64,000 bases of DNA. Source: Dactylosporangium sp. AC04546. Its GTDB lineage: Bacteria; Actinomycetota; Actinomycetes; Mycobacteriales; Micromonosporaceae. Made by a program: the position numbers and the translations under genes. Position 1 is the first letter of the stretch. Each line of letters starts with the position of its first letter. Where the stretch lies: the NCBI RefSeq assembly GCF_022095675.1, contig NZ_JAHYSG010000006.1:1-64000 (forward strand), given 5' to 3'. Shown here piece after piece: positions 1 through 8,662 of the stretch. Below the pieces are notes generated by a model, which saw only the letters and a program-made list of their open reading frames with translations, did not search any database and was not told the origin of the DNA.

Positions 1-13
1 GCGGGAGGGCGGG

Positions 14-157
14 ATGCGTGTCGCGCTGGTAGCCAACCCCGTCGGCGTCGACGTCGTGTCAGCGACTGCCGCTGGACGCCGACACGCTCTTGTCCGGCAC
101 GACTGCGGAACACTTCACGTGGCCGAACTGCTCGGTGCATGGCCGGATCGTGCTTGA
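14..157 (+). CDS. Possible small ORF of 47 residues, unknown
   Basis: A short reading frame opens with ATG shortly after a purine-rich GGGAGGGCGGG stretch that could act as a ribosome site, and it closes with TGA. The start reads MRVALVANPVG, which has a Rossmann-like beginning, but the frame ends before any recognisable domain. It could be the truncated front of a larger gene or chance coding. It lies just upstream of the BlaI-type gene on the same strand. Confidence 0.2.
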   Translation: MRVALVANPVGVDVVSATAAGRRHALVRHDCGTLHVAELLGAWPDRA

Positions 158-232
158 TCGCAGGTGCCGCCTGCACTCCCGTACTATCGGCGATCGGAGC
201 AAATCTGGGGTGGAACGGTCGCGGAGGTGCTG

Positions 233-604
233 ATGCGCGGGTTCGGGGACCTGGAGGCTGCGATCATGCAGCAGATGTGGGGATCCGCCGAGCCGGTCAC
301 GGTCCGTGACGTGCACACCGCTCTCACGGTGGAGCGGCCGTTGGCGTACACGACCGTGCTCACCGTCATGGACAAGCTGTTCCGGAAGGGTTGGCTGCAG
401 CGGGAACGAGACGGCAAAGCGCACCGCTACGCTGTCGTGATCAGCCGGGAGCAGTACGGCGCCAACCTGATGCGTGAGGCCCTGACCGACAGCGGTGACC
501 GTCAGGTGGCGCTGCTGGACTTCGTGCGGCAGATGACGCTTGAAGAGGCCGTCGCGCTGCGCGCTGCGCTGGACACGTTCGAGCGGAAGATCTCCGGCCG
601 GTGA
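233..604 (+). CDS. BlaI/MecI/CopY-family transcriptional repressor
   Basis: This is a 123-residue winged-helix repressor of the penicillinase-repressor family, which normally binds DNA as a dimer and is released when a partner M56 membrane protease cleaves it. The first 75 or so residues hold the family pattern: a short helix (LEAAIMQQMW), then YTTVLTVMDKL as recognition region, then KGWLQRERDGKAHRY as wing. The rest is a helical dimerisation tail. I chose ATG 233 because GGAGG (223-227) lies 5 bases upstream; a start at 164 would add 23 unrelated residues. Its TGA overlaps the GTG of the M56 remnant, the usual BlaI-BlaR1 arrangement. With the protease broken, the normal release signal may be lost. 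Confidence 0.85.
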   Translation: MRGFGDLEAAIMQQMWGSAEPVTVRDVHTALTVERPLAYTTVLTVMDKLFRKGWLQRERDGKAHRYAVVISREQYGANLMREALTDSGDRQVALLDFVRQMTLEEAVALRAALDTFERKISGR

Positions 605-911
605 CCGCTGTCCTGGTGGCCGCGTTTGCGGGGCTGCTGCTGGCGGGCGGGCCGCGCCTGGCCAGGGCGGGCACCGCGACGTGGTCGTCACCTCCGGCGC
701 GCTGCGGAAGCTCAGCGCGGACGAGCTGCGCGCCGTCATGGCGCACGAGCGTGCTCACGGCTCCGGCCGGCACTACTGGATGTTGCGCGCCGCCCGCATG
801 CTGCACCGTGCCTTCCCGCGAGTACCGCTGTTCCGCCTGGCCGAGGACCAGGTCTACCGGCTCGTCGAACTGCGTCACAAGGTCCAGTACCCAGCGACGG
901 CGCGAAGCTAG
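601..911 (+). pseudogene. M56 (BlaR1-like) metalloprotease remnant
   Basis: The gene starts with GTG overlapping the stop of the BlaI-type repressor and encodes a typical first membrane helix (MTAVLVAAFAGLLLAGG). After about 75 bases the family similarity jumps to another frame. There it shows VVVTSGALRKLSADELRAVM, the zinc-protease motif HERAH (HExxH, 744-758), and the amphipathic stretch that follows in M56 proteins. Intact members are about 300 residues with several membrane helices; here the middle helices are deleted and the reading frame is broken. The active-site core survives but the membrane sensor does not, so a functional protease is unlikely. Confidence 0.75.
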
Positions 912-989
912 GTCGTCGAAGAGCCCCGACGTTGGTGGGCGGCGGCGGTTGTTGGATCACCCGCCGCCGTCACGATGGGCCGTGGGGCG

Positions 990-2582
990 TCAGTTTCCGG
1001 ACGCCGAGCTCGTTGTCTGCGCCGCCGTGTTTGCTGCGCTGCTCGTCGACTCGGTCGCCTTCGTCGAGGCGCCCGCCGTCGACGGTGGCGCCGACGATGG
1101 CGGTTGCGATGAGGCCGGTTGCGACGATGGCGGTTGCGACGATGGTGGCACAGACAAGGGCGGTCGCGACGACGGCGGCGCTGAGGAGGGCGGCGCCGAC
1201 GTTGGCGGCTTCGAGGTTGGCGGCTTCGAGGTGGTCGCAGACGGCGAGGGGTTTATCGTGGTGGAAGTCGGGTTGGGCGGTGGCGGCGTGGTGTGGTTGG
1301 GCGCCGGCACCGCGGGGAAGATCCGCGAGGCGCCGAACAGCCGGGACCACCGGACCGGCGAGACCTTGACCTTCTGGCCAGTGGTCGGCGCAACCACCAT
1401 CTTGCCGTTACCGATGTAGATGCCCATGTGGTAAATCGAGCGCCAGTCATTGAGGTCGTTGGCGAAGAACACCAGGTCGCCTGGGAGCAGTTGGTCGCCG
1501 GGCCGGTTCTTCGTCGGCCGGATGTTCGGTGTGCCGTGGTACATATCGTTGGCGACGCGCGGGACGCGTGCCCCGACCTGCCCGTAGGCCCAGTACGCCA
1601 GGCCGGAGCAGTCGAACGTGTTGGGGCCTTCGTCGCCCCAGACGTACCAACTCCCGATCTTGCTCATCGCGTAGCTCAAGGCCTGGATGGCCTTGGGGTT
1701 GGCCTGCATGCCGTCGATGATCGGATTGGCTGGGAGGCTCGGACCGCCAAGGCTCTGCTCGTATTCGTCCTGTGCCGCCTCGATCCGCAAGACCGCGGCC
1801 TCGTTGTCGCTCTTCAGCTTGAGATACGCCGCGTTCTTGGCGTTGAAGTCGGCGTCGATTGGCGTGTAGACGCGCTGCGAGGTCTGTACCGTGCTGCGGG
1901 CGAGGTCGACCTTCTCCTTGGCGGCCGCCTCCTCCTGCTCGGCGCGAAGGAGGTCACGGGCGGCTGCCTGCCCGCCCGGCTGGCCGCCGAGACCGGGGAC
2001 AAGCAGCTCGAACTGGTGGACATCGTGCGCATATTCGTCGAGTGGGCCGAGGCCGGCGGCGCGCTTGTAGGCGTCGGCGGCCGCGGAATCGGCCTTGCTA
2101 CGCAGGTCGGCGACACGTGAGGCGGCCAGGCGGAGCTTCTCCTCGGCGTCGGTGAGCGTGGCCTGCGCCGCTTCGAGATGCAGCGATGCCTGCAGGCGTC
2201 GTTGGCCGAGTGCTGTGACCGCGGCCTCAGCGGCTGCCAGCTGAGCCGCGAACGGCCCGTGAAGCGCAGACGTCGAGATATTCGCCGATGGCACGGTGGC
2301 CGGCGCGGCGCTCTGACCGGGCATGACCAGGTCGCCTGAGACGATCGGCCGCGAGCCGGTGTCCGGAATGCTCTGCCCCGGGTCGGCGGAGGCGGGGCGA
2401 GCGACCAGCGCACAGAGCATCGTGCACACGACAGCGGCGGCGACGAAGGGCCCACGCCGGTATCGACGAGGCTCGCGAAAGGCGGGCTCGACGACCTGAT
2501 CCAGCGGCTCCGGGTCCAGTGGCTCTGGTGTCCAGTCATCGCCTGGATATGCCGTCCTCAGCACCAGCCCGTCCATCGCCAC
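990..2582 (-). CDS. NlpC/P60 (C40) peptidoglycan endopeptidase, RipA-like
   Basis: A 530-residue secreted or anchored cell-wall hydrolase. Residues 44-62 form an N-terminal membrane/signal segment (GPFVAAAVVCTMLCALVA), residues 105-275 a long Ala/Glu/Lys-rich coiled coil, residues 300-420 an NlpC/P60 domain, and residues 430-525 a low-complexity Pro/Ser/Thr tail built from repeats such as KPPTSKPPTSAPP. The catalytic cysteine is C325 (NTFDCSG) and the histidine H385 (SIYHMG). The segment after it reads MVVAPT, so the third polar residue of the triad is not obvious. Such enzymes cut D-Glu-meso-DAP bonds in stem peptides. Start is GTG with ATG two codons later. It is transcribed away from the BNR gene, with a shared 270-base intergenic region. 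Confidence 0.9.
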   Translation of the reverse strand: MAMDGLVLRTAYPGDDWTPEPLDPEPLDQVVEPAFREPRRYRRGPFVAAAVVCTMLCALVARPASADPGQSIPDTGSRPIVSGDLVMPGQSAAPATVPSANISTSALHGPFAAQLAAAEAAVTALGQRRLQASLHLEAAQATLTDAEEKLRLAASRVADLRSKADSAAADAYKRAAGLGPLDEYAHDVHQFELLVPGLGGQPGGQAAARDLLRAEQEEAAAKEKVDLARSTVQTSQRVYTPIDADFNAKNAAYLKLKSDNEAAVLRIEAAQDEYEQSLGGPSLPANPIIDGMQANPKAIQALSYAMSKIGSWYVWGDEGPNTFDCSGLAYWAYGQVGARVPRVANDMYHGTPNIRPTKNRPGDQLLPGDLVFFANDLNDWRSIYHMGIYIGNGKMVVAPTTGQKVKVSPVRWSRLFGASRIFPAVPAPNHTTPPPPNPTSTTINPSPSATTSKPPTSKPPTSAPPSSAPPSSRPPLSVPPSSQPPSSQPASSQPPSSAPPSTAGASTKATESTSSAANTAAQTTSSASGN

Positions 2583-2804
2583 CGTCCCAGTCGGCTAGCC
2601 ATACCTGTTGGTCGATCATCGCCCGATCGATCAGTCGGTCTGCCGCCCGACCGCACTCTTGCCACCTTTCTTACCTCACGTAGGAGATCGGCGTCGAGTG
2701 GTGATCGATGTCAGCTTCGTCGTCAGCAGGTGAATGCGGCTGGAACAAAGGCTTCGAGAGCCGACTCTCCCGCAGTGCATGAGAACTGGATGCGGAACAA
2801 CGGG

Positions 2805-2833
2805 TACTGTGGCATCATGTCCTATTCACAGTA
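2805..2833. promoter_or_regulatory. Inverted repeat TACTGTG-N15-CACAGTA, possible operator
   Basis: Two perfect 7-base arms (2805-2811 and 2827-2833) separated by 15 bases lie 21 bases upstream of the BNR-propeller start. BlaI/CopY-type repressors recognise related TACA/TGTA-type dyads, and a BlaI-type gene lies 2 kb away, so control by that repressor is possible. This link is an inference from shape and proximity only. Confidence 0.45.
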
Positions 2834-2854
2834 GGAGATGGCGGAGGATGAGCG

Positions 2855-3850
2855 TTGAACAGGCAGGCGAGGAAGCCTTCGCCCCGCCACGGCGGGCCAC
2901 AGTCCCGTGACCCGGCCTCGTCGGTGATCCGCGCCTCCCGTCCAACGGCGCGGCCGCCCGCAAATGGAAGCCGGCGGCGGATCGCGACGGGCATCGCCGT
3001 GGCGGTGGTTGTGACCGCCGCGCTGCTGGTCTGGCACCGCTCGGCGGGGAGTGGCGATCGCGCCGACGCCCATGATGCCCCCGCGCATGCCGCGGGCGGT
3101 TCAGGGATCGGTCATGTCCACGCTCTCGCAGTCAATCCAGGCGACGGTGGGCTGTATGTCGCCAGCCACACCGGCCTGTACCGGCTTGCCGGGCACCAGC
3201 CACTGCACCGGGTCGGTGACCGCCAGCCGGACCTGATGGGATTCGCGGTAGCCGGGCCGAATCACTTTCTTGCTTCGGGTCATCCGGATCCGCGTGACGG
3301 AGGCCCGCACAATCTCGGGCTGATCGAGTCGACCGATGCCGGCAGGACCTGGCGCACCCTGGCGCTGGGCGGTGATGCCGACTTTCATGCTCTGACGGTC
3401 ACCGGCGACCGGACGTACGGGTACGAGTCGCACGGCCGCACCCTCTACACCAGCACCGACCGGCGAAGCTGGGACACCGTGGCGGTGCCTGCGGTGCGTA
3501 GCCTGGCGGGACACCCGCAGCATCCTGAGGTGCTCATCGCCGCGGCGTCGGCCGCGATAGTCATGTCCGTGGATGGTGGCGGGACCTGGAATCCCGTGCC
3601 CGGTGCACCCGCTGCGACGCTTGTTGCGTGGGGTGCAGCGGACCAGCTGTGGGCGGTGGACGCCGCCGGTAACGTGCACCAATCAGCCGATCAGGCCGCC
3701 AGCTGGACGGCGACCGGAGCGGTGACTGGGGCGGTGGACGCGGTCGGCGCGAACGGTACCGAACTGTATGTTGCGTTGCGTGCTGGCGACATTGTGAGCA
3801 GCGCCGATGGCGGCCGGACCTGGTCTGCCCGTCATACGCCGTCAAGCTGA
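2855..3850 (+). CDS. Membrane-anchored BNR/Asp-box beta-propeller protein (sialidase-like fold)
   Basis: A 331-residue protein with a basic N-terminus, one membrane segment (about residues 44-62, IATGIAVAVVVTAALLVW) and an extracytoplasmic six- or seven-blade propeller. The blades are marked by Asp-box motifs: STDAGRTW, STDRRSW, SVDGGGTW, SADQAASW and SADGGRTW. It matches the small exo-alpha-sialidase-like or F510_1955-type family of unknown biochemical role; the fold does not prove sialidase activity, and no catalytic Arg triad was identified. TTG 2855 follows GGAGG (2843-2847) by 7 bases. It follows the possible BlaI-type dyad, so it may belong to the same regulon as the repressor at 233-604. 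Confidence 0.75.
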   Translation: MNRQARKPSPRHGGPQSRDPASSVIRASRPTARPPANGSRRRIATGIAVAVVVTAALLVWHRSAGSGDRADAHDAPAHAAGGSGIGHVHALAVNPGDGGLYVASHTGLYRLAGHQPLHRVGDRQPDLMGFAVAGPNHFLASGHPDPRDGGPHNLGLIESTDAGRTWRTLALGGDADFHALTVTGDRTYGYESHGRTLYTSTDRRSWDTVAVPAVRSLAGHPQHPEVLIAAASAAIVMSVDGGGTWNPVPGAPAATLVAWGAADQLWAVDAAGNVHQSADQAASWTATGAVTGAVDAVGANGTELYVALRAGDIVSSADGGRTWSARHTPSS

Positions 3851-4405
3851 GCGAAGATTCCTCATGAGGTGGCGGGTGTCGCGGTGCGGCTAGCGCGGTT
3901 TCGATGTCGCGTGCCTGACGTTGGTGGAGTCCGCACTCTCTGCCGTCAGGCACGCGTTGTGTCAGCTGCGGTCCTGAGTGATCGGTGGTTCCACGTGGCG
4001 CAGAGTCCGTGGCCCGGCACGGCTTGACGTAAGCAACGATCGTGCCTAGTAGCTGGTGCTGTGCTTCGAGCGGGACTCCCATGCCTTGCCCCAGCACACG
4101 TTGGCCGAATCCCCTGTGCGTGATTGTGTGCTTGCCTTGGTCGCGGAGCGCAACGACGCGGTCGCCAAGGGAACAATTGCCACTGGTCATCTTGATTGCG
4201 TGCCTCACCTTCTCTACGGTGGGGCACGGCTTGCTTCGGCTGTCGGCCTTCTTCCCTCGGAAGGCCCCGAAGCGTGCGCAGCTGCATGGCCGCCTGACCG
4301 GCCGGAAATCCATTGGTTGAGCGATGCGTTCGCGATGCTGATGGCTGATGTCGCGCTCGAGTTCCGGTCGAGTCCTATCGGCGGTAGGAGCGAAGGAGTT
4401 ACTCG
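3851..4405. other. Intergenic region without a supported gene; contains a hairpin
   Basis: About 555 bases between the BNR protein and the second NlpC/P60 gene. Open frames on both strands here show no family pattern or plausible start signals. The only clear structure is the 13-base inverted repeat at 3908-3956. I looked for the c-di-AMP (ydaO) riboswitch often found before actinobacterial NlpC/P60 genes and did not see its conserved core. Confidence 0.5.
3908..3956. terminator. 13-bp perfect inverted repeat, likely terminator hairpin
   Basis: CGCGTGCCTGACG (3908-3920) is exactly reverse-complemented at 3944-3956 with a 23-base loop. It sits 58 bases after the BNR-propeller stop codon. There is no long T run, which is normal for GC-rich actinobacterial terminators. 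The large loop leaves open that it is instead the footprint of a small mobile element. Confidence 0.5.
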
Positions 4406-5389
4406 GTGAGCAGGACCCGCTGCAGTCGTTCGACCGTTGGCAGGCTGTTGGTCCTCGCCTCGGCCGTCCTGGTCGGACTGCTGCCGGCCACCACCGCGCA
4501 CGCGGAGCCCTCGCTGCCGGAGGTTGAGAAGCAGCTCGACGAAGCGTGGGAGAAGCTCGAACCGGTCATCGAGCAGTACAACAACCTGCACAGCCAGTTG
4601 CTGGAGAACCAGAAGAAGGCGGCGGCGCTGACCGAGAAGCTCAAGCCGCTGCAGCTGCAGGTCGACGCGGCCATGCGGCAGGTCGGTGGCATCGCGGCGC
4701 AGCAGTACAAGTTCGGCCGACCGACCGCCCTCACCGTGGTGTTGTCGCCGGGCTCCTCGCAGGACATGGCGGAACGACTCGTGTTGCTCAACCGCATCGC
4801 CAAGGCCAACGCCGACCAGATCGCACAGGTCGCCTCGCTGCGCGACCAGTACGCCGCCGACCTGCAGAACGTCGACGCCCTGGTGAAACAGCAGCAGGCG
4901 CAGGACGCCGAGCTCGCGGCGCAGAAGAAGACCATCCAGGCGGAGGTCGACCGGCTGCAGGCGCTGCGGAACAGGCTCGGCGGCGGCAGCGTTCCGACGA
5001 GTTCGCTGTACATCGGCGCTTGTCCGGCCGTCTACATCGGCGGTGCGGCCGGTACCGCGGTGAAGACGGCGTGCGCGCAGATCGGTAAGCCCTACGTGTG
5101 GGGTGCTGGCGGGCCTGGCTCGTTCGACTGCTCGGGTCTGACCCAGTACGCGTGGAAGGCCGCGGGCGTGTCGTTGACCCACTACACCGGCGCTCAGTGG
5201 AAGCAGGGCACCGCGGTGAGCAAAGCAGACCTTCGTCCAGGCGATCTGGTCTTCTTCTACAGCGACCTCCACCATGTGGGGATGTACGTCGGCAACGGCC
5301 TGATGGTGCACGCATCCCGTGCCGGCGTACCCGTCAGGATGGCGCGCATCGACCAGATGCCGTACATGGGTGCCCGCCGCCCCGGCTGA
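4406..5389 (+). CDS. NlpC/P60 (C40) peptidoglycan endopeptidase with coiled coil
   Basis: A 327-residue exported hydrolase of the RipA/RipB type. It has a signal peptide with cleavage expected after TAHA (about residue 33), a coiled coil (about 35-195, rich in Gln/Glu/Lys/Ala), and a C-terminal NlpC/P60 domain (about 212-327). The triad is clear: C242 (FDCSG), H290 (LHHVG) and H302 (MVHAS). It should cut within peptidoglycan stem peptides during growth or division. GTG 4406 was chosen because GAAGGAG (4392-4398) lies 7 bases upstream. It lacks the Pro/Ser tail of the gene at 990-2582 but is otherwise its paralogue, so the two may share a role at the wall. Confidence 0.92.
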   Translation: MSRTRCSRSTVGRLLVLASAVLVGLLPATTAHAEPSLPEVEKQLDEAWEKLEPVIEQYNNLHSQLLENQKKAAALTEKLKPLQLQVDAAMRQVGGIAAQQYKFGRPTALTVVLSPGSSQDMAERLVLLNRIAKANADQIAQVASLRDQYAADLQNVDALVKQQQAQDAELAAQKKTIQAEVDRLQALRNRLGGGSVPTSSLYIGACPAVYIGGAAGTAVKTACAQIGKPYVWGAGGPGSFDCSGLTQYAWKAAGVSLTHYTGAQWKQGTAVSKADLRPGDLVFFYSDLHHVGMYVGNGLMVHASRAGVPVRMARIDQMPYMGARRPG

Positions 5390-5550
5390 CGAACGCTCGA
5401 GGCGGCGCACCCTGCTGCGAATGCGGGTCTTTCCAGTCAAGGGTCGGCGACGCCGGCCGATGGCAACCATGCGGCCCGTTCGACGGTGCACAAACTGTCA
5501 CGCCCACGCCGGCTGCGCTCGTTGCCACAGCTGCTCACGGTAATCTACGA

Positions 5551-5567
5551 TCACCAGTAGTAGGTGA
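5551..5567. promoter_or_regulatory. Small dyad TCACC-N7-GGTGA near a TACGAT box
   Basis: A 5-base inverted repeat follows a -10-like TACGAT (5546-5551) about 100 bases upstream of the XRE gene. It could be an operator for that regulator or for an upstream promoter. The arms are short and the spacing unusual, so support is weak. Confidence 0.25.
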
Positions 5568-5653
5568 CTGGCGCAGGGGAGTGGCGTTTGTGTGCGGTGT
5601 CTCGATTGCTAGGCGCGCGAACGTCTGGTTCACCGGTCGTCGTCGGCGAACGC

Positions 5654-5659
5654 TAGCGT
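5654..5659 (+). promoter_or_regulatory. -10 box TAGCGT placed for a leaderless transcript
   Basis: TAGCGT fits the actinobacterial TAnnnT -10 pattern and ends 6 bases before the GTG of the XRE regulator. Transcription would therefore start at or beside the start codon, giving a leaderless mRNA. That would explain why no ribosome site precedes the gene. No good -35 is visible. Confidence 0.4.
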
Positions 5660-5665
5660 GATCCC

Positions 5666-5932
5666 GTGTCCGTCCTGGATTCCCGCCAACTCGCCATCGC
5701 CTTCGGTCGGCAGCTCAAGCACCACCGCCGAGCTGCTGGCCTCACCCAACACGAACTCGGTGAGCGCGCTGGACACAACCGTTCGCACATCGCGGACCTC
5801 GAGAACGGCAGATACGTACCGACGCTCTCTACGGCCTACGTACTCGCCTGCGCCCTCAGCGTTCCGTTGTCGACGCTAGCGCCGGACGACCTCTGGCCGG
5901 TTGCTCCGTTGCCCTCGGTGTCCAGGGACTGA
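5666..5932 (+). CDS. XRE-family (Cro/CI-type) DNA-binding regulator
   Basis: A single-domain helix-turn-helix protein of 88 residues. The five-helix XRE domain spans about residues 8-64: FGRQLKHHRRAAGLTQ, then HELGERAGHNRSHIADLENG with recognition helix around NRSHIADLE, then YVPTLSTAYVLACALSV. No sensor domain follows, only a short tail. It stands alone, with no toxin or partner gene beside it. The start at GTG 5666 is supported by the domain limits and by a -10 box 6 bases upstream rather than by a ribosome site. Confidence 0.8.
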   Translation: MSVLDSRQLAIAFGRQLKHHRRAAGLTQHELGERAGHNRSHIADLENGRYVPTLSTAYVLACALSVPLSTLAPDDLWPVAPLPSVSRD

Positions 5933-6423
5933 CGGCCGATAGCCGGAATGGCGACTGCTCACGGCAGCCCGAGGCCAGACATTGCAGCTCACTGTCTACA
6001 AAGGACCCAGCACCGGCAGGTGATCTTGTCGGATTGGTCCAAGCGTCCGTGGCCGCGGTGAGCGGCCGGCACCGGTGTGCAGGCGCGGGCGAGGATGCGG
6101 CCTCATCGGCATCGGCCGGCGCGCACAGTTCCGCGAAATGATCGGTGACCTCCTGCTAGGCAGTGAAGGCCAGGGCTGCAGCTTCGCCCTCGCCGCCTTC
6201 GGCACCCACCACGCACGGCAGACGCGACCCGGCTGACGACAGGTCTCGCGACAAGATCCGACCTTCCCTCGTCGAACCGGACCTTGACCCTCGCCACGCT
6301 CTCCGCAAGCAGCGCCGTCGCGATGAAAGGAGCTCGATCAACGGCTCAAGCTCAGGAGGCGGGACTATCTCGCCGCGTCCGGATGGGGGTGCGATCGATG
6401 CTGGGCTCTGGCATGCTCGCTGC
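5933..6423. other. Intergenic region, no supported gene
   Basis: About 490 bases between the XRE regulator and the DUF1707 protein. The frame of the downstream gene stays open far upstream, but that part is Arg/Ser/Pro-rich with no family similarity and looks non-coding. No repeat or convincing promoter was recognised. Confidence 0.4.
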
Positions 6424-6972
6424 GTGGATGCCAATGTGCTTCGAGCAGGGGACGCCGACCGCGAGCGGGTGGCGGAGCGGCTTCGCGTGGCGCTCGATGA
6501 GGGGCGACTCAATCTCCATGAGTACGACGAACGTCTCCGGGACGCGTATGCTGCCAAGACATATGCCGAGCTTGACGCATTGCTGGTCGACCTGCCCATG
6601 ACCAGGTCGGACGCACAGACGCTGGCGTTGCCGGCATCGTCGGGCGCGCTGGCCGGGGCGGAAACGACGTGGCAGCTGCGTCCGGACAGTGGCTACGCGG
6701 GCGCCACCAGGCGCTGGCTGGCCAGCACGTGGGAGTCGTGGATCAGGGCGAACGCTGTCTGCGTCGCGATCTGGGGCACCATGGCTGTGCTGTCGGGCCA
6801 CGTGAACTACTTCTGGCCCGGCTGGGTTGCCGGTCCGTGGGGAGCCGTGCTGCTGGTCCAGACCGCCAGAGGCATGCTGAGCGGCGAGCCGCAACGATGG
6901 GCCGCGAGGCGGGCCCGCAAGGAGGCCGAGCGGGAGGTACGCCGCCGGGCAAAGGGGGAGACCGGCAGCTGA
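6424..6972 (+). CDS. DUF1707 (SHOCT-like) domain protein with 2TM C-terminus
   Basis: About 182 residues. Residues 5-58 form a DUF1707 domain, recognised by the pattern LRAGDADRERVAERLRVAL, then EGRLNLHEYDERLRDAYAAK, then ELDALLVDLP. Residues 108-150 form a pair of short membrane helices of the 2TM type (WIRANAVCVAIWGTMAVLSG; WVAGPWGAVLLVQTARG). A basic Arg/Lys/Glu tail follows. The domain is common in actinobacteria as a small membrane-associated module of unknown role. GTG 6424 is preferred because DUF1707 proteins begin only a few residues before the LRxGDA motif; GTG 6436 is an alternative. No strong ribosome site is seen, so the start is uncertain. Confidence 0.75.
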   Translation: MDANVLRAGDADRERVAERLRVALDEGRLNLHEYDERLRDAYAAKTYAELDALLVDLPMTRSDAQTLALPASSGALAGAETTWQLRPDSGYAGATRRWLASTWESWIRANAVCVAIWGTMAVLSGHVNYFWPGWVAGPWGAVLLVQTARGMLSGEPQRWAARRARKEAEREVRRRAKGETGS

Positions 6973-7184
6973 CGGGTCGTGGGACGGACCGAAGGCCACG
7001 CGCAGAGCCGCTTCCATGTAGCGTCAGCAGTCGAGGACCGACTCACCGCGACGTGTGCTCGCCCTCACTGCCGTCCTGACGGCAGTGTTCGCCGTGTCGT
7101 CCTGGAGCGTCGGCGGACTGGACCCCGATGAGCTGCCGCGAGACCTGTCGCTCATGGCGCTCAACACCCTGCCGCTGCGCGCAT

Positions 7185-7665
7185 TTGCTCACCACCGCGG
7201 GACCGGACGTTGCCGGACAGGTGCGGTATCGGTTCCACGACCTGGTTCGGTTGTACGCGCGCGAGCGCGCCGAGATCGAGGACGCCGCCGCTGAGCGGGC
7301 CGAGGCCCGGTCGCGGGGCTTCGGCGCCTGGCTGGCGATCGCCGAGCGGATGGCTGTGCACATTCCCGGGCCCTGCTACGCGCCGATCGGTGGGATCGCG
7401 CCGCGGACGACCGTGGACTTCCCGGCCGAGGAGATCGATCCGCTGCTGTGGTTCGACGCGGAGCGGGCGGCGTTGGCGGCGACCGTGCGCCAGGCGTGCG
7501 GACTGGGCCTCGACGAGGTCGCGTTCGACCTCGCCGGCCGGCTGGAGAAGTACTTCGATGTCCGGGGCATGTACGCCGAATGGCACGCGACGAACACCCA
7601 GGTGATCGAGGTCTGCCGGCGGCACGGCAACCTGCTCGGGGAGGCGGTCATGCGCCGAGGCCTCT
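7185..7665 (+). pseudogene. AfsR/SARP-type (BTAD, NB-ARC, TPR) regulator fragment
   Basis: An internal piece of a large pathway-specific activator. RYRFHDLVRLYARERAE is the signature that follows the NB-ARC ATPase in AfsR-like regulators, and LLWFDAERAALAATVRQAC with FDLAGRLEKYFDVRGMYAEW matches the start of their TPR region. The frame holds about 160 matching codons out of the usual 900 or more. The N-terminal BTAD and ATPase parts and most TPRs are missing, and similarity stops around GEAVMRRGL. The flanking codons show no continuation, so this is a stranded fragment rather than a short gene. Confidence 0.7.
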
Positions 7666-7731
7666 CACGTGCCACCGGTCGCCGGCCAACCGCGTTTCCC
7701 TCTTCGGTAGGGAGCGGGATTTACCGGGTCG

Positions 7732-8601
7732 TTATGCCGGTTCGACGGGGAGCCAGAGCTCACAGGTAGCGGTGCTGAAGTCGTTCGTATGCTCGAGCAC
7801 CGCGACGATCTCCGGACCTGGCCGCAGGCGCCATGGGTTGGAGGGGAACCACTCGGTTGCGGTCGTGGCCCAGGTCTTCTGCAGGGTCTGTGGATGCGGC
7901 CCCGCGGTTCGGATGACCACCCATCGGCCGGCCGGGACCTCGATGATGTCGAGGCCGCCGGGGACCGGCGTATCCGGGGACACGGCGACCCCGTGCAGGT
8001 AGGTCAGCTCGCTGCCCTCGGCGCGGTCGGGGTCCAGGTCGTCACTGACCGCGAGCAGGCCCGCCGGCTCGGTGTCGCCGAGGGCCTTCAAACGCAGGTG
8101 CTCCTGCGTTGGCAGTGCGGTGATGTGCTGCTGGATGTGCGGGTTGATGCCATGGTGGACCAGCGAGACGGGGGCAGCGTGCCCCACGAGCCGGAACTCG
8201 GGGTGGTCGACGATACGGGTGTCCATGCGTTCGCTCCCTTCCACGGTCAGGCGGAACCTGAGCTGTGGTTGTGTGCGAAGGGGGCCTCCGGCGCGGCGCA
8301 CCTCACCAGGGCCGACGCCGTGGACCGTCCGGAACGCCCGCCCGAACGCCTCGGTCGAGCCGTATCCGTGCCGGACGGCGACGCTCAGCAAGTCCTCCTC
8401 ACCGCGGATGACATCGGCGGCGGCGACGGTCATGCGGCGGCGGCGCACGTACTCCGACAGCGGCATACCGGCCAACGACGAGAACATCCGGCGGAGGTGG
8501 TATTCGGTCGTGCCCAGCGTCCTGGCCACGTCCTTGACGTCGAAGTCCCCGGTCAGGCTCTCCTCGACGAGGTCGACCAGCCGGTTGAGTGCCGAGATCA
8601 T
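7732..8601 (-). CDS. AraC-family regulator with GyrI-like effector-binding domain
   Basis: A 289-residue regulator. Residues 1-105 carry two helix-turn-helix motifs typical of AraC/XylS proteins (FDVKDVARTLGTTEYHLRRM and EDLLSVAVRHGYGSTEAFGR). Residues 125-289 match the AraC effector-binding or GyrI-like fold seen in Rob/SoxS-related and BmrR-like regulators, which bind small hydrophobic or drug-like molecules. The start at 8601 is set by GGAGG 6 bases upstream and by the domain limit; an in-frame extension to 9069 runs antisense through the neighbouring gene and is rejected. It is divergent from the PhyH-type oxygenase, a layout typical of a local regulator and its target. Confidence 0.88.
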   Translation of the reverse strand: MISALNRLVDLVEESLTGDFDVKDVARTLGTTEYHLRRMFSSLAGMPLSEYVRRRRMTVAAADVIRGEEDLLSVAVRHGYGSTEAFGRAFRTVHGVGPGEVRRAGGPLRTQPQLRFRLTVEGSERMDTRIVDHPEFRLVGHAAPVSLVHHGINPHIQQHITALPTQEHLRLKALGDTEPAGLLAVSDDLDPDRAEGSELTYLHGVAVSPDTPVPGGLDIIEVPAGRWVVIRTAGPHPQTLQKTWATTATEWFPSNPWRLRPGPEIVAVLEHTNDFSTATCELWLPVEPA

Positions 8602-8662
8602 GAAGCCTCCGTCCGATGTCAATCTTGCTCGAAGACGCGCCGGTCGCGCCCGGTAGCTGTGA

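Noticed and set aside
601..1419. Plus-strand frame with Asp/Gly/Cys repeats (DDGGCDDGG type) near 1080-1240
   Set aside because: The repeat is the reverse strand of the Pro/Ser/Thr tail of the NlpC/P60 gene, so it is not an independent metal-binding protein.
3961..4400. Possible c-di-AMP (ydaO) riboswitch before the NlpC/P60 gene
   Set aside because: Expected from other actinobacteria, but the conserved purine-rich core and its paired flanks were not found on inspection.
4056..4409. 117-codon plus-strand frame before the second NlpC/P60 gene
   Set aside because: No ribosome site, no recognisable family, and it runs into the ribosome site and start of the real gene.
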